DNA of 55,411 nt from an uncultured Oscillospiraceae bacterium (GCA_947629795.1 CANRFC010000016.1:1-55411), one strand, 5' to 3'; positions 34,701 through 44,245 are shown, counted from the stretch's first letter. Numbers and translations are program-made. The notes: generated from the sequence alone by a model not told the origin.

Positions 34701-37342
34701 GTCACGCGCTCCCCGTTCTCCACAGTGGTATACTCCCGCACGGCGTAATAGGGGCCGTCGGGCACGTCATAGGTCACCGCCCCGGTCTCCTTATCATAGG
34801 AGACGTGCAGCAGGTCACTGAATCCGAATTTGCTCTTTTCCGCGGGCACCAGATACAGTTTGTTGCTGGCATTGTCCGGGGCCGTTTCGTCCTCGTACAG
34901 TTGGACGGTCTTTATGTCCGGATCGGTCTCCAGGGCCATTCCCGTCAGCCCCGGCAGCTCGTAGCAGTGGGTATAGCGGTAGTAACTGACTCCGCCCTTA
35001 AATTTGCCGCCCCAATAGGCCACCAGGTGGTGGGGCTGCTCCGGCTTGGCCGGGTCGGCGATGATATAGCTGTCCATGGCGGCGTACAGGCCCATGAGGG
35101 TGGCCTCGTAGTAGTGGGAGGAGGTGGGGTCCAGGGCCTCGTCCCGGTATTTCCCGGCGGTGGTGGCCCAGGAGACCACCTGGCAGCGGCTGGGGATCGC
35201 CTCCTCACCCCTGGCCACAGGCCAGACCTCCCGCAGGTCGGCGCCGTACTTGGCTGTGATGGTGATGGTCCGGGGCACGATACCGCTTACCGTCTGGGGA
35301 TCTACCGTCCACCGCTCGTTTCCCCATGTTTTGCCTGTCGTGTCGCCCACGACCGTGCCGCCGCCGCTGTAACCGAAGTTCAGATCGCCATCATCGGTCA
35401 GGATGTTTTCCGGCCCGCCCCAGGAGTAGCCGTTGGTGTTGGCGGCGACCTGGGTCGCACCGCCCACCTCTCCGTAGTAGTGGAACTTCAGGGTGTAGAT
35501 GTTCCGGGTGAAATAGACGTAGATCATGGTCCTGCCGTCGGCGTTGGCGGTGGTGGTGCTGTAGTCGATCTCCCCGCTGCTGTCGTGGAGGATCTCAAAG
35601 CCGCACTGGGTGTAGAATTGGCTGGCATCCACCGCGTCAACGTCCTTGGCCTCAGCCATAAAGTTCTCGTCCACCTCGGCCTGGATCTTCTCCTGCAAGG
35701 TGGGCTCGTCACCCTGGGGCTCTCCGGTCAGCTCCGAGCCGGTGGTCACCGTCATGGTAAAGCTGCCCGCGTTGCTGAAATTCGTATTTGACCCCGTCGC
35801 GCCCAGGGCGGGCACCGTTGAAGTTACCTCGTCCGAGAAGGCGGCATACTTTGTGTGATAATGACCGTTCTCGGCTTCCCCCTCCACCGTGGCCTGCACG
35901 TCGGTGAGCCCGTCCAAGTCCTCGGTCCAGAGGACCACGGTGACCTGGGTCGTGTCGGCCTCCCAGATGGGGTAGAGGTGCAGGGCCTGCACCCCGCCGG
36001 TCTCCTTGAGCTTGGCCTTGCTGAAGATCAGCTCTTCATCGATGGTCAGCTGATACACCCCGTCCGCATCTTTGGACAGCGGGGTATAGTCGCCGGGACT
36101 GTATTCCCCGTTGCCGTCGGGCAAGGCGTCCTTGTTCAGATACTGCCACCCGGCGAAGGTGTAGCCCTTCCGCTGGGGCTCGGCCATATCCTGAAAGTCC
36201 ACCGGGTCCCCCAGATCCACCTGCTGGCGGGGGATATAGGTGTAGTCGGTGTCAAAAATGATCCGGTAGGACTTCGCCGCCTCGTAGTAGATGGGCACCA
36301 CCGTTCCGAGAGACGAGTTGGTCTCCAGCTCGTTGACAATGAGTTGCTGAGAGAAGGGGAGGGGGACCAGCAGGTCGTATACGCCCCCGGTCTTCATGGC
36401 GGCCCGGGTCAGGGCGCCCACCCGGCCCTGGGCCCGGTCCGTATCCAGCAGGACGTAGGTGACCTCCCCGTTGTCGTTTTCCCGGACCTCGCCCTTGGCC
36501 TTCTTTTCCGCGATCTTCTCCTCACTCAACCCGGAGAGCTCCGGCGGCACCCAGTGCTCCACGGTGTACCAGGTGGCATTGCGGCGGTAGCTGACGGTGA
36601 TATCCAGACCGTGCTCCAGCGCGTTGGTCAGCTGCTTCTGGGACAGAGTCACCTTTAGCCTGGGGCTTTGCAGGGCGTTGGCGCCGTGATTGCCGATCTC
36701 ATGGCCAAGGTGTTCCTCGCTTCCGCAGTAGGCCGTGGCGGTGTAGCCGTCCTCGCCCTCCACCGTCACGGTGCGGGCGGCGTTCCAGGCGTGGTTATAT
36801 CCGTCGGAATAGCGGTTCCCATAGGCGGGGTTCAGGGTCCCATCGGGGTACTCCTGATAGTAATAGACGGGCATGTCATCGTTGTCGGTGTTCACATCGA
36901 AGTCCCCGTGTTCCAGCTTGGCCTGAAGCTCCTCCGGGGTCTCATCTCCCGTGGGCGGGCTGACCAGATATGCGTTCAGCGGCCCGGGGTCCAGCACGAT
37001 GCGGAATCCCTCTACCTCAGGCAGGGAGAGCTCCAGCACATAGCTGTCCCCCTCCGGCTGTGCCTCCAGTTCCAATACCTCGGGGGAAGCCGCGTCGATG
37101 CCCGCCAGGCCGCCGGTGCTGGAGTATTGATAGCGCAGGCGGACCCGGACCACGCTGGCAGGTTCAAACTGGTATTCCGTGACCACTCCCTGGAACACCG
37201 AGCGAAGGAGACCGCCCTCCGCGGCGGCAGCGGTCCCCTCCACACCGGAACAGAGCAGCGCGGCGCACAGCGCCCCACTGACCAGTCTGCGCCCGGCCAC
37301 GGCTCCGGGCTTTTTCCCACGGGGCAAAAAGTGCTTTTTCAT
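31793..37342 (-). pseudogene. Giant SLH-anchored surface adhesin broken by two in-frame stop codons
   Basis: ATG 37342-37340 follows GGAGGAGGG and opens a frame of 1850 codons that stays in one reading frame to TAG at 31793-31795. It is broken only by TGA at 34210-34208 (codon 1045) and TAA at 32950-32948 (codon 1465). The protein has a signal peptide (to about 45), many beta-rich repeats of the InlB/Flg_new and MucBP kinds (KGYTFAGWQYL, YTVRFVEAG), a Cna/pilin-like domain (GLKVSKTVSGSG), a Ser/Asp linker and three SLH domains at the end. TGA falls where the repeat pattern expects Trp (AWTFKG, stop, ALGPAG). Without read-through the product would lose its wall anchor. Adhesion to host or food polymers is the likely original role. 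Confidence 0.8.
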
Positions 37343-37516
37343 GGATCGCGCCCTCCTCCATTCCTGACTGGACCATATCAAGTCACGATATGCACAGGCT
37401 GCCGTGTCCATGCCCCTGCCCGATATGGTAGACCTTTTCGTTCCATTTTTTCCCGCGTGATTCCACCGCATTTTACACTTTATACATAGAGACAGTGCAA
37501 AATCTCAACAATTCAT

Positions 37517-37545
37517 ATTATATCGCGCCTGAATGAAAATGTCTA
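37517..37545 (-). promoter_or_regulatory. Promoter of the SLH adhesin gene
   Basis: On the minus strand TAGACA (37545-37540), a 17-bp spacer and TATAAT (37522-37517) stand about 175 bases before the adhesin start. The promoter lies 24 bases downstream of the recombinase stop codon, so the recombinase and adhesin are transcribed in the same direction but separately. Confidence 0.65.
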
Positions 37546-37568
37546 CCTTTTCGTTGAAAAAACCCTTC

Positions 37569-38165
37569 CTATTTTCCCCGTGCCCACCGCAGAAAGGTGT
37601 CTTGGGAGATGGAGAGCCGGCGGGCGGCCTCCCGCGAGGTCAGCTTTTGCTCCTCCCACTCCTCCTTGAGCTGCCAGAATCCCTCGGGCACCGGCTTCCG
37701 CGGCCGGCCGAACCGGACGCCCCGCAGCCTTGCCGCAGCGATCCCCTCCTTCTGCCTCTGGCGGATGTTGTCCCGCTCGGTCTGGGCCACGTAGGAAAGG
37801 ATCTGCAACACCAGGTCTGCCACAAAGGTGCCGATGAGGTCCCCGCCCGACTTCCTGGTGTCCAGAAGGGGCATGGCCAGCACCACGATGTCGGCCCCCT
37901 TTTCTCTGGTGATGAGCCGCCACTGGACCAGGATCTCCTCATAATTGCGTCCCAGCCGGTCGATGGATTGGACCACCAGGATGTCGCCGGGCCGGAGCCG
38001 CCGGAGCAGCTTCTGATATTGGGGCCGGTCGAAATCCTTTCCGCTGAGCTTATCCAGATAGATGTTCTGGTCCCAGACGGGGAACTTCCGAAGGGCCAGG
38101 TACTGCCGGTCCTCGTTCTGTTCCTTGGTGGATACCCGAACATAGCCGTAGATCTTGTTTGCCAT
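37569..38165 (-). CDS. Serine recombinase (resolvase/invertase family)
   Basis: The 198-residue protein is a small serine recombinase: catalytic Ser12 in YVRVSTKEQ, followed by DKLSGKDFDRP, IDRLGRNYEEI and a C-terminal HTH (LTSREAARRLSISQDTFLRW). ATG 38165-38163 follows GGAGG; a longer frame has no ribosome binding site. The length is that of Tn3-type resolvases and DNA invertases. It lies directly upstream of the large adhesin gene, on the same strand. No inverted repeat pair that would mark an invertible segment was found nearby, so its target is unknown; it may be a leftover of a transposon. Confidence 0.9.
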   Translation of the reverse strand: MANKIYGYVRVSTKEQNEDRQYLALRKFPVWDQNIYLDKLSGKDFDRPQYQKLLRRLRPGDILVVQSIDRLGRNYEEILVQWRLITREKGADIVVLAMPLLDTRKSGGDLIGTFVADLVLQILSYVAQTERDNIRQRQKEGIAAARLRGVRFGRPRKPVPEGFWQLKEEWEEQKLTSREAARRLSISQDTFLRWARGK

Positions 38166-38294
38166 TGAAAACCTCCATTTCGTCTGCCGGTTGAGGTCGT
38201 GCACTGTCTCCTCCCCATTTTAAATGCAGATCCCCCCTTTTGTATCGGCCAAAGAGAAAAACAGAGACCCGCTCCCATAGCCTACCCAAAAAAG

Positions 38295-38322
38295 TTCCCG
38301 GAAACAGGAATGTTTCCGGGAA
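38295..38322. terminator. Terminator-like hairpin between the recombinase and the response regulator
   Basis: TTCCCGGAAAC and GTTTCCGGGAA form an 11-bp stem with a 6-base loop. The T-run is better on the minus strand (ACTTTTTT), where it would lie in the leader of the recombinase gene and could limit its expression. The remaining bases of 38166-38401 carry the leaders of two divergent genes and nothing else I can name. Confidence 0.6.
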
Positions 38323-38401
38323 TTCTTTGTCTATTTTAAGGAAATCTTCAGAACCTTCCGTTCCGGCTGTGATATACTGACAGGCGAAAGGGGGCGTCAG
38401 G

Positions 38402-39079
38402 GTGAAAAGGATCCTGCTGGTGGAGGACGATGGGGCACTGGGCCGGGGTGTGTGCCTGGCTCTGAACAGCGAGGGTATCGCCGTCACCCACTGTGAAGAC
38501 CTGCACCGGGCCCGGCAGGCCCTGGCCGCATCGGAGTTTGACCTGCTGCTCCTGGACGTCAACCTGCCCGACGGCAGCGGCCTGGAGCTCCTGCAGGAGG
38601 TCAGGCAGACCAGTGCGGTGCCCATGATCCTGCTCACTGCCAACGACATGGAGACCGACATCGTGGCGGGGCTGGAGTCCGGGGCCGACGACTACATCAC
38701 CAAGCCCTTCTCCCTGGCGGTGCTGCGCTCCCGGGTCAACGCCCAGCTCCGCCGGGCCTTTCCGGAGCGGCAGTCCGCTTTGGAGGTGGGGGACTTCACC
38801 TTTGATTTCCGGCAGATGGACTTCCGCAAGGGCGGCCGGAGCATCGACCTGAGCAAGACCGAGCAGAGACTGCTGCGAGCGCTGGTGGAGAACCGGGGGC
38901 GCATCCTCACCCGGGAGACTCTGCTGGACCGGGTGTGGAGCGACGGGGGGTCGTACGTGGATGAAAACGCCCTGTCCGTCACCGTCAAGCGCCTGCGGGA
39001 CAAACTGGAGGACGTCCCCTCCAAGCCCCGGTATCTGAAGACGGTGTACGGCATCGGCTATACCTGGGCGGTGAAGTGA
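38402..39079 (+). CDS. OmpR-family response regulator (BceR-like)
   Basis: The 225-residue protein has a receiver domain with Asp9 and Asp10 (LVEDDG), phospho-acceptor Asp52 (LLLDVNLPDG), Thr79 and Lys101 (ITKPF), and a C-terminal winged helix (about 125-225). GTG 38402 follows AAAGGGGG. The histidine kinase gene begins one base after its stop and an ABC exporter lies downstream, the gene order of Bce-type antimicrobial-peptide modules. It probably activates the ABC genes at 40707-44092 when phosphorylated. Confidence 0.9.
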   Translation: MKRILLVEDDGALGRGVCLALNSEGIAVTHCEDLHRARQALAASEFDLLLLDVNLPDGSGLELLQEVRQTSAVPMILLTANDMETDIVAGLESGADDYITKPFSLAVLRSRVNAQLRRAFPERQSALEVGDFTFDFRQMDFRKGGRSIDLSKTEQRLLRALVENRGRILTRETLLDRVWSDGGSYVDENALSVTVKRLRDKLEDVPSKPRYLKTVYGIGYTWAVK

Positions 39080-39080
39080 G

Positions 39081-39986
39081 ATGACGAGGGAGGGATATCT
39101 TCTGCTGGCCGCAGCACTCCTGGCCGCGGCAGCCGTGATCCTCTGGGACCGCCGGCGGCTGGGGCGGACCTTCCGGAGCCTGGAGCAAATGCTGGACCGG
39201 GCCATGGCGGGGAGCTCCCCCGAAGCCCACCTTGACGAGAGCCGCCTCTCGGCGGTGGAGACCAGGCTGGCCCATTACCTCTCGGCCGAAGCCGTCTCCG
39301 CCCAAAGCGTGGCGGAGGAGCGGGACCGGATCAAGACGCTGATCGGGGACATCTCCCACCAGACCAGGACCCCTGTCGCCAACATCCTGCTGTACGTCCA
39401 GCTCCTGGAAGAACAGGAACTGACGGCGGAGGGCCGCGCCTGCGCCTCGGCCCTGGAGGAGCAGGCAAAAAAGCTCCGACTGCTGATGGAAGCCCTGGTG
39501 AAGACCTCCCGGCTGGAGACCGGGGTCCTGGCCCTGCATCCCGCCCCCGGTCCGCTCTCGCCCATGCTGGAGGAGGCCGCGGCCCAGTTCGCCCCCAAAG
39601 CGGCGGAAAAGGGGGTGTCCCTGACCCTGAAGCCCACGTCCGCCGCGGCGGTCTTCGACGCCAAGTGGACGGAAGAGGCGGTGTGCAACCTGCTGGACAA
39701 CGCCGTGAAATACACCCCCGCCGGGGGCGGCGTCACGGTGGAGGCCATCTCCTACGAGCTGTTCTGCCGCATCGACGTCACCGACACCGGCCCCGGCATC
39801 CCGGAGGGGGAGCAGGCCAGGATCTTCGGGCGGTTCTACCGCTGTGCCGCCGTCAGTCAGGAGCCGGGGGTGGGCATCGGGCTGTACCTGGTCCGGCAGA
39901 TCGCCCAGGGCCAGGGCGGCTACGTCAAGGTGTCCTCCAGGCCGGGCCAGGGCGCAGCGTTCTCGCTCTACCTGCCCCGGGGCTGA
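39081..39986 (+). CDS. Sensor histidine kinase (BceS-like, short sensor)
   Basis: The 301-residue protein has one clear N-terminal membrane segment (about 5-22), no extracellular domain, a dimerisation/phospho-acceptor domain with His93 (IGDISHQTRTP) and an ATPase domain with NLLDNAVKYTP and DTGPGIPEG boxes. Bce-type kinases lack their own sensor and read the state of the ABC permease, and this layout agrees, though they usually have two membrane segments. The kinase is co-transcribed with the response regulator. ATG 39081 sits just behind the regulator's stop. Confidence 0.88.
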   Translation: MTREGYLLLAAALLAAAAVILWDRRRLGRTFRSLEQMLDRAMAGSSPEAHLDESRLSAVETRLAHYLSAEAVSAQSVAEERDRIKTLIGDISHQTRTPVANILLYVQLLEEQELTAEGRACASALEEQAKKLRLLMEALVKTSRLETGVLALHPAPGPLSPMLEEAAAQFAPKAAEKGVSLTLKPTSAAAVFDAKWTEEAVCNLLDNAVKYTPAGGGVTVEAISYELFCRIDVTDTGPGIPEGEQARIFGRFYRCAAVSQEPGVGIGLYLVRQIAQGQGGYVKVSSRPGQGAAFSLYLPRG

Positions 39987-39995
39987 GGCAAAAAG

Positions 39996-40035
39996 GGAAG
40001 CGGCCGGCTCCCCCTACGGAGTGCCGGCCGCTTCC
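39996..40035 (+). terminator. Terminator-like hairpin after the histidine kinase gene
   Basis: GGAAGCGGCCGGC (39996-40008) pairs with GCCGGCCGCTTCC (40023-40035) and TCTT follows. The right arm lies within the last codons of the convergent gene at 40014, so the two transcripts overlap here. Confidence 0.6.
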
Positions 40036-40502
40036 TCTTGGGCCAAGAGTTCTCTCGCTCGCTGAACGATCTCCGGTTCTGCCCGGTTCTTCTGAATGAT
40101 GTAGCGCAAAGCGTGACATTCCCAGCCCTGCCTGAAAATGTAGCGCGCGGTGGAGGAACGGGCTCGCTTGGACGCCTGCGTGAAAGGTTCCCCTGCCATA
40201 AAGACAAGAGGATCCTCCTGGTTCCGGAAGTGCGCATAGTAAGTCACAAAGATCCCTTTTCCTGTGCTGTCCAGCTTCCTGCGCAGCAGCGTTTTCTCTT
40301 CAACGGTCAGGGGGCGCCTGACTCTGCTGCTCTGGCGGTGTGCAGGCTCAGGCTCATCCGAGGGCAGCACGAAGGGTTTAAGGACATATTTAGGTACATT
40401 GTCCTGAATGATCACCGCCTCTCCGTATTGTGCGATCACTGCTTCTACTGCTTCGAATTCCGCGCAAAGCTTCTCTTTTGAAACAACGGCGTTCCAGTTC
40501 AT
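40014..40502 (-). CDS. Unknown protein with a Phd/YefM-like N-terminus
   Basis: The 162-residue protein starts at ATG 40502-40500 behind AGGAGGGTC. The first 45 residues (KEKLCAEFEAVEAVIAQYG, then AVIIQDNVPKYVL) resemble the dimerising fold of Phd/YefM antitoxins. The rest, basic and then helical (YYAHFRNQEDPLVFMAGEPF), is unfamiliar. No toxin gene is next to it. It is transcribed from its own promoter against the surrounding Bce-like genes, splitting the regulator/kinase pair from the ABC genes. It could be an orphan antitoxin-like transcription factor; confidence in any function is low. Confidence 0.7.
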   Translation of the reverse strand: MNWNAVVSKEKLCAEFEAVEAVIAQYGEAVIIQDNVPKYVLKPFVLPSDEPEPAHRQSSRVRRPLTVEEKTLLRRKLDSTGKGIFVTYYAHFRNQEDPLVFMAGEPFTQASKRARSSTARYIFRQGWECHALRYIIQKNRAEPEIVQRARELLAQEEAAGTP

Positions 40503-40548
40503 ATTGACCCTCCTATAAAGCCTAAACTTTGCTTAAACTTCTACCTTA

Positions 40549-40577
40549 ATACTACCATAGAATTAGGCCTTTGTCAA
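40549..40577 (-). promoter_or_regulatory. Promoter of the Phd-like gene
   Basis: On the minus strand TTGACA (40577-40572), a 17-bp spacer and TAGTAT (40554-40549) precede the Phd-like start by about 47 bases. The AT-rich flanks stand out against the GC-rich genes on both sides. Confidence 0.75.
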
Positions 40578-40653
40578 TGAAATTTTTCCGCAAAGCCGAA
40601 AAATCTTTCAACCCTGTTAGATTTCAGAAAGGGTGTGGAAAGATTCCTGTGAT

Positions 40654-40690
40654 AAAGTCGGTCTTGCCGAAAGGCGAGACTGACTTTTCC
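40654..40690 (+). terminator. Hairpin with T-run in the leader of the ABC genes (possible attenuator)
   Basis: AAAGTCGGTCTTGCC (40654-40668) pairs with GGCGAGACTGACTTT (40673-40687) around a GAAA tetraloop, followed by T residues. It ends only 17 bases before the ATP-binding protein gene and after the promoter region, so it could hold back expression until an inducing condition is met. Confidence 0.6.
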
Positions 40691-40706
40691 CTATGGAGGT
40701 AACAGT

Positions 40707-41378
40707 ATGACCATTTTGGAGACCAAGGACCTGCGGAAGACCTACGGCGCGGGAGACACCGAGGTCCGCGCCCTGGACGGGGTGGACCTGGCGGTGGAGA
40801 AGGGGGAGTTCGTGGCCGTGGTGGGCACCTCCGGCTCGGGCAAATCCACCCTGCTCCACATGCTGGGCGGCCTGGACCGGCCCACCTCGGGCGCCGTCAC
40901 CGTGGACGGGAGGGACATCTTCTCCCTGAAAGACGAGGAGCTGACCATCTTCCGCCGGCGGAAGATCGGCTTCGTGTTCCAGAACTACAACCTGGTGCCC
41001 GTGCTGAACGTGTATGAGAACATTGTCCTCCCCATCCAGCTGGACGGCGGGGCGGTGGACAAGACCTACGTGGACCGGATCATCGGGACCCTGGGCCTGG
41101 AGAGTAAGCTCCAAAACCTGCCAAACAACCTCTCCGGGGGCCAGCAGCAGCGAGTGGCCATCGCCCGGGCCCTGGCGGCCAAGCCCGCCATCATCCTGGC
41201 CGACGAGCCCACGGGCAACCTGGACAGCAGGACCAGCCAGGATGTGATGGGCCTGCTGAAGGTCACCAGCCGGAAATTCGTCCAGACCATCGTCATGATC
41301 ACCCACAACGAGGAGATCGCCCAGATGGCCGACCGCATCCTCCGCATCGAGGATGGGCGCATCGTGGTCCGGGGGTGA
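40707..41378 (+). CDS. ABC transporter ATP-binding protein (BceA/MacB type)
   Basis: The 223-residue ATPase has Walker A (GTSGSGKST), Q-loop (VFQNYNL), signature (LSGGQQQR), Walker B (ILADEPTGNLD) and switch His (ITHNE), all intact. ATG 40707 follows GGAGG. It belongs to the FtsE/LolD/BceA group, which works with FtsX-type permeases to pull peptides or lipids from the membrane surface. The permease gene overlaps or directly follows it. With the upstream two-component genes it is a probable bacitracin or lantibiotic-type resistance exporter. Confidence 0.92.
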   Translation: MTILETKDLRKTYGAGDTEVRALDGVDLAVEKGEFVAVVGTSGSGKSTLLHMLGGLDRPTSGAVTVDGRDIFSLKDEELTIFRRRKIGFVFQNYNLVPVLNVYENIVLPIQLDGGAVDKTYVDRIIGTLGLESKLQNLPNNLSGGQQQRVAIARALAAKPAIILADEPTGNLDSRTSQDVMGLLKVTSRKFVQTIVMITHNEEIAQMADRILRIEDGRIVVRG

Positions 41379-41383
41379 GGGCC

Positions 41384-44092
41384 ATGCTGAAGGTTTCCAA
41401 CGAAAGGTGCGTCCGGCGCCTGAGCCTGCGGGCCCTGGGAGCGGCCCGGACCAGGAACATCGTGGCCGTACTGGCCATCGCCCTGACCACTGTCCTGTTT
41501 ACGTCCCTGTTCACCATCGCCGCTTCCATCAATTACTCCTACCAGCAGGAGAACTTCCGTCAGATGGGGGGCGACGGCCACGGCGCCGTCAAGAATATCT
41601 CCTGGGAACAGGTGGAGGAGTTCCGGAACGACCCCCTTGTGGTGGACTCCTGGGCCCGGCTCTTTGTGGGGATGGTGACCCAGCCCCCCTTCAACAAATC
41701 CCACGTGGAGGTCAGCTACATGGAGCCCCACGGCGCGCCCCATATTTTCTGTGACCCTGTGGAGGGGACCCTGCCCCGGGAGGGCACGGACGAGGTGGCC
41801 ACCGACACCCACATCCTGGCCCTCCTGGGCGTGGAGCCGGCAGTGGGGGCCAAGCTCACCCTGCCCATTACCATCGACAGCGAGGCGGGCAGCGGCACAG
41901 TCATCCGGCGAACTTTCACCCTCTCCGGCTGGTGGGAGTACGACAGCGCCGTCATCGCCAACCATGTGCTGCTTCCTCGCTCGGCGGCCGAGGAACTCTC
42001 CGCCTTGTCGAAGCACCCTGACATTACCATGACAGGCAAGTGGACGCTGGATGTGAATTTCAAAAACGCCCTGAACATCCAGGAGGATCTGGAGACCGTG
42101 CTGGAGGACCACGGCTATCAGAACACTGAGCCGGGGAAGGACAACTACCTGAAGATCGGGGTGAGCTGGGCCCACACCGGGTCCCGGTTCACCGGCAGCA
42201 TCGACCCCATGACGGTCATCGCCATCGCCGCCGTCCTGCTGCTCATCCTCTTCACCGGTTATCTCATCATCTACAACGTCTTTCAGATCTCGGTCACCAA
42301 CGACATCCGCTTTTACGGTCTGCTGAAGACCATCGGCACCACCGGGCGGCAGCTGGGGCGCATCATCCGCCGGCAGGCCCTGCTGCTCAGCTGTATCGGC
42401 ATCCCCTTGGGCCTGCTCCTGGGCTTCGTCATCGGCAACGTGCTGACCCCTGTCATCATGGCCCAGCTCAGCTATAAGCGGGCCTTCGTCTCCTTCGACC
42501 CCTGGATCTTCCTGGGGGCGGCGGGGTTTTCCCTGGTGACGGTGTTCCTCTCCTGCCGCCGGCCGGGGCGCATGGCGGCCAGGGTCTCCCCGGTGGAGGC
42601 GGTGCGCTACACCGAGGGTGGCCAGCCCCAAAAAAGACCCGCCGGACGGCGGGCGGAAAAAGGGGCGGAGCGGGGCGCGTCCCTGCCGAAAATGGCCTGG
42701 GCCAACCTGGGCCGGAGCAAGGGCAAGACCGCGGTCACCGTGGCGTCCCTGGCCCTGGCAGTGGTGCTGATGACCCTGACCTACACCTTCACCAGCTGCT
42801 TTGACATGGACAAGTATCTGTCCAGCTTCGTGTGCACCGACTTCATCCTGGGCCACGCCGACCAGTTCGTGGCGGGCAGCGGCAACTTCCGCTCGGCGGA
42901 CAACGCCGTCCCCGAGGAGGTCATCGCCGACATCCAGGCCCAGGGCGGCGTCACCGAGGGCGGCCGGGTCTACGGCCTGACCTGGAACGTCCAGCAGTTC
43001 GTGGCCCCGGACTGGCTGAAGCAGGCGTGGATGAGCTTCGGGGACGAGGCTGCCCAGAGCCAGGTGGACTACGCCGAGCACCTGCCCGACGACCGGGTGG
43101 CGGCGGATGCCCTGCTCTACGGCATGGAGGACTTTCCTCTCAGCAAGCTGAGGGTCATCGAGGGGGATCTGGAGCCCCTGAAGGATCCCACCCGGAACGC
43201 CATCGCCGCCGTGGGCTATGTGGACGACTACGGGACCCTGATCCCCGGCAGCGCCTGGGCCGGGATCGGGGACACCGTGACCCTGCGCTATGTGTCGGAG
43301 TGGATGTATCTGGACCGGGAGACCGGGGAGGAGATCACCGGGGAGGAGATCGACGACCGGCTCAGCCGGGATGAGGGCGGCACCTGGTTCAAGCGCCCCA
43401 AGGTTTATGAGGAGAAGGAGTACACCGTCTGCGCCCTGGTGACGATCCCCTCCGCCATCTCCTTCCGCTATGGGCTGAAGGGGGCGGACGACTATATCCT
43501 GGGTGCGGAGCAGTTCAGGAAGGACACAGGCACCGACCTCATCATGATCTATCCCTTCAATACCACCGAGGACGCCAACGCCGCCATGGAGGACTTCCTG
43601 GCGGACTACACCGGGACCGTCCAGCCCCTCTACGACTACGAGAGCAGGCAGACTTACGTGGACGAGTTCGAGGGCTTCCGGGGGATGTTCCTCACCCTGG
43701 GCGGGACCCTGAGCTTCATCATCGGCCTGGTGGGGGTGCTGAACTTCGTCAACGCCGTGCTCACCGGCATCCTCACAAGAAAGCGGGAGCTGGCTGTCCT
43801 CCAGTCCATCGGCATGACGGGGAAGCAGCTCAAGACCATGCTGGTGTGTGAGGGGCTGTACTACACCCTCCTGGCCATGGCCCTCTCCCTGGTCCTGAGC
43901 CTGCTCCTGGGGCCCCTGGCGGGAAATACGGTCAGCAGTATGTTCCGGTTCTTTACCTACCGCTTCACCGCCCTGCCGGTGGCAGCGGTCCTGCCCGTTT
44001 TCCTGGCCTTGGGGGCGTTGGTGCCCCTGACGGTCTACCGCTCTCTGGCCCGCTCCACCGTAGTGGAGCGGCTGCGGGCGGCCGAGACATAA
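41384..44092 (+). CDS. FtsX-domain ABC permease (BceB/MacB-like)
   Basis: The 902-residue permease has an N-terminal helix (about 20-45), a large extracellular part (about 50-275), an FtsX helix bundle (about 280-405), another helix and a second extracellular part (about 450-765), and a C-terminal FtsX bundle (about 770-900; RKRELAVLQSIGMTGKQL). This two-bundle layout differs from the single large loop of classical BceB and is closer to large FtsX/LolCE-like permeases of clostridia. ATG 41384 is preferred, with GGTGAGG close upstream; GTG 41375, which overlaps the ATPase stop, is the alternative. Confidence 0.9.
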   Translation: MLKVSNERCVRRLSLRALGAARTRNIVAVLAIALTTVLFTSLFTIAASINYSYQQENFRQMGGDGHGAVKNISWEQVEEFRNDPLVVDSWARLFVGMVTQPPFNKSHVEVSYMEPHGAPHIFCDPVEGTLPREGTDEVATDTHILALLGVEPAVGAKLTLPITIDSEAGSGTVIRRTFTLSGWWEYDSAVIANHVLLPRSAAEELSALSKHPDITMTGKWTLDVNFKNALNIQEDLETVLEDHGYQNTEPGKDNYLKIGVSWAHTGSRFTGSIDPMTVIAIAAVLLLILFTGYLIIYNVFQISVTNDIRFYGLLKTIGTTGRQLGRIIRRQALLLSCIGIPLGLLLGFVIGNVLTPVIMAQLSYKRAFVSFDPWIFLGAAGFSLVTVFLSCRRPGRMAARVSPVEAVRYTEGGQPQKRPAGRRAEKGAERGASLPKMAWANLGRSKGKTAVTVASLALAVVLMTLTYTFTSCFDMDKYLSSFVCTDFILGHADQFVAGSGNFRSADNAVPEEVIADIQAQGGVTEGGRVYGLTWNVQQFVAPDWLKQAWMSFGDEAAQSQVDYAEHLPDDRVAADALLYGMEDFPLSKLRVIEGDLEPLKDPTRNAIAAVGYVDDYGTLIPGSAWAGIGDTVTLRYVSEWMYLDRETGEEITGEEIDDRLSRDEGGTWFKRPKVYEEKEYTVCALVTIPSAISFRYGLKGADDYILGAEQFRKDTGTDLIMIYPFNTTEDANAAMEDFLADYTGTVQPLYDYESRQTYVDEFEGFRGMFLTLGGTLSFIIGLVGVLNFVNAVLTGILTRKRELAVLQSIGMTGKQLKTMLVCEGLYYTLLAMALSLVLSLLLGPLAGNTVSSMFRFFTYRFTALPVAAVLPVFLALGALVPLTVYRSLARSTVVERLRAAET

Positions 44093-44245
44093 GCACGCCC
44101 TGGGCGGCGGTTGCAATTCCTCCGCCGGTATGGTATGCTTTCTCTATTCTCCGGCGAAAGCCGCGGCGAGGTGGTATGCGTGAAGCGCTGCATTGTCCTG
44201 TGCGGGGTCGTCAGCCAAACATAAAACGCACAGGAGGTATTTTTG

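Noticed and set aside
37432-37555. 11-bp direct repeat flanking the adhesin promoter as a recombination site
   Set aside because: Short, in direct orientation and without resolvase-type subsites; kept only as a remark beside the recombinase.
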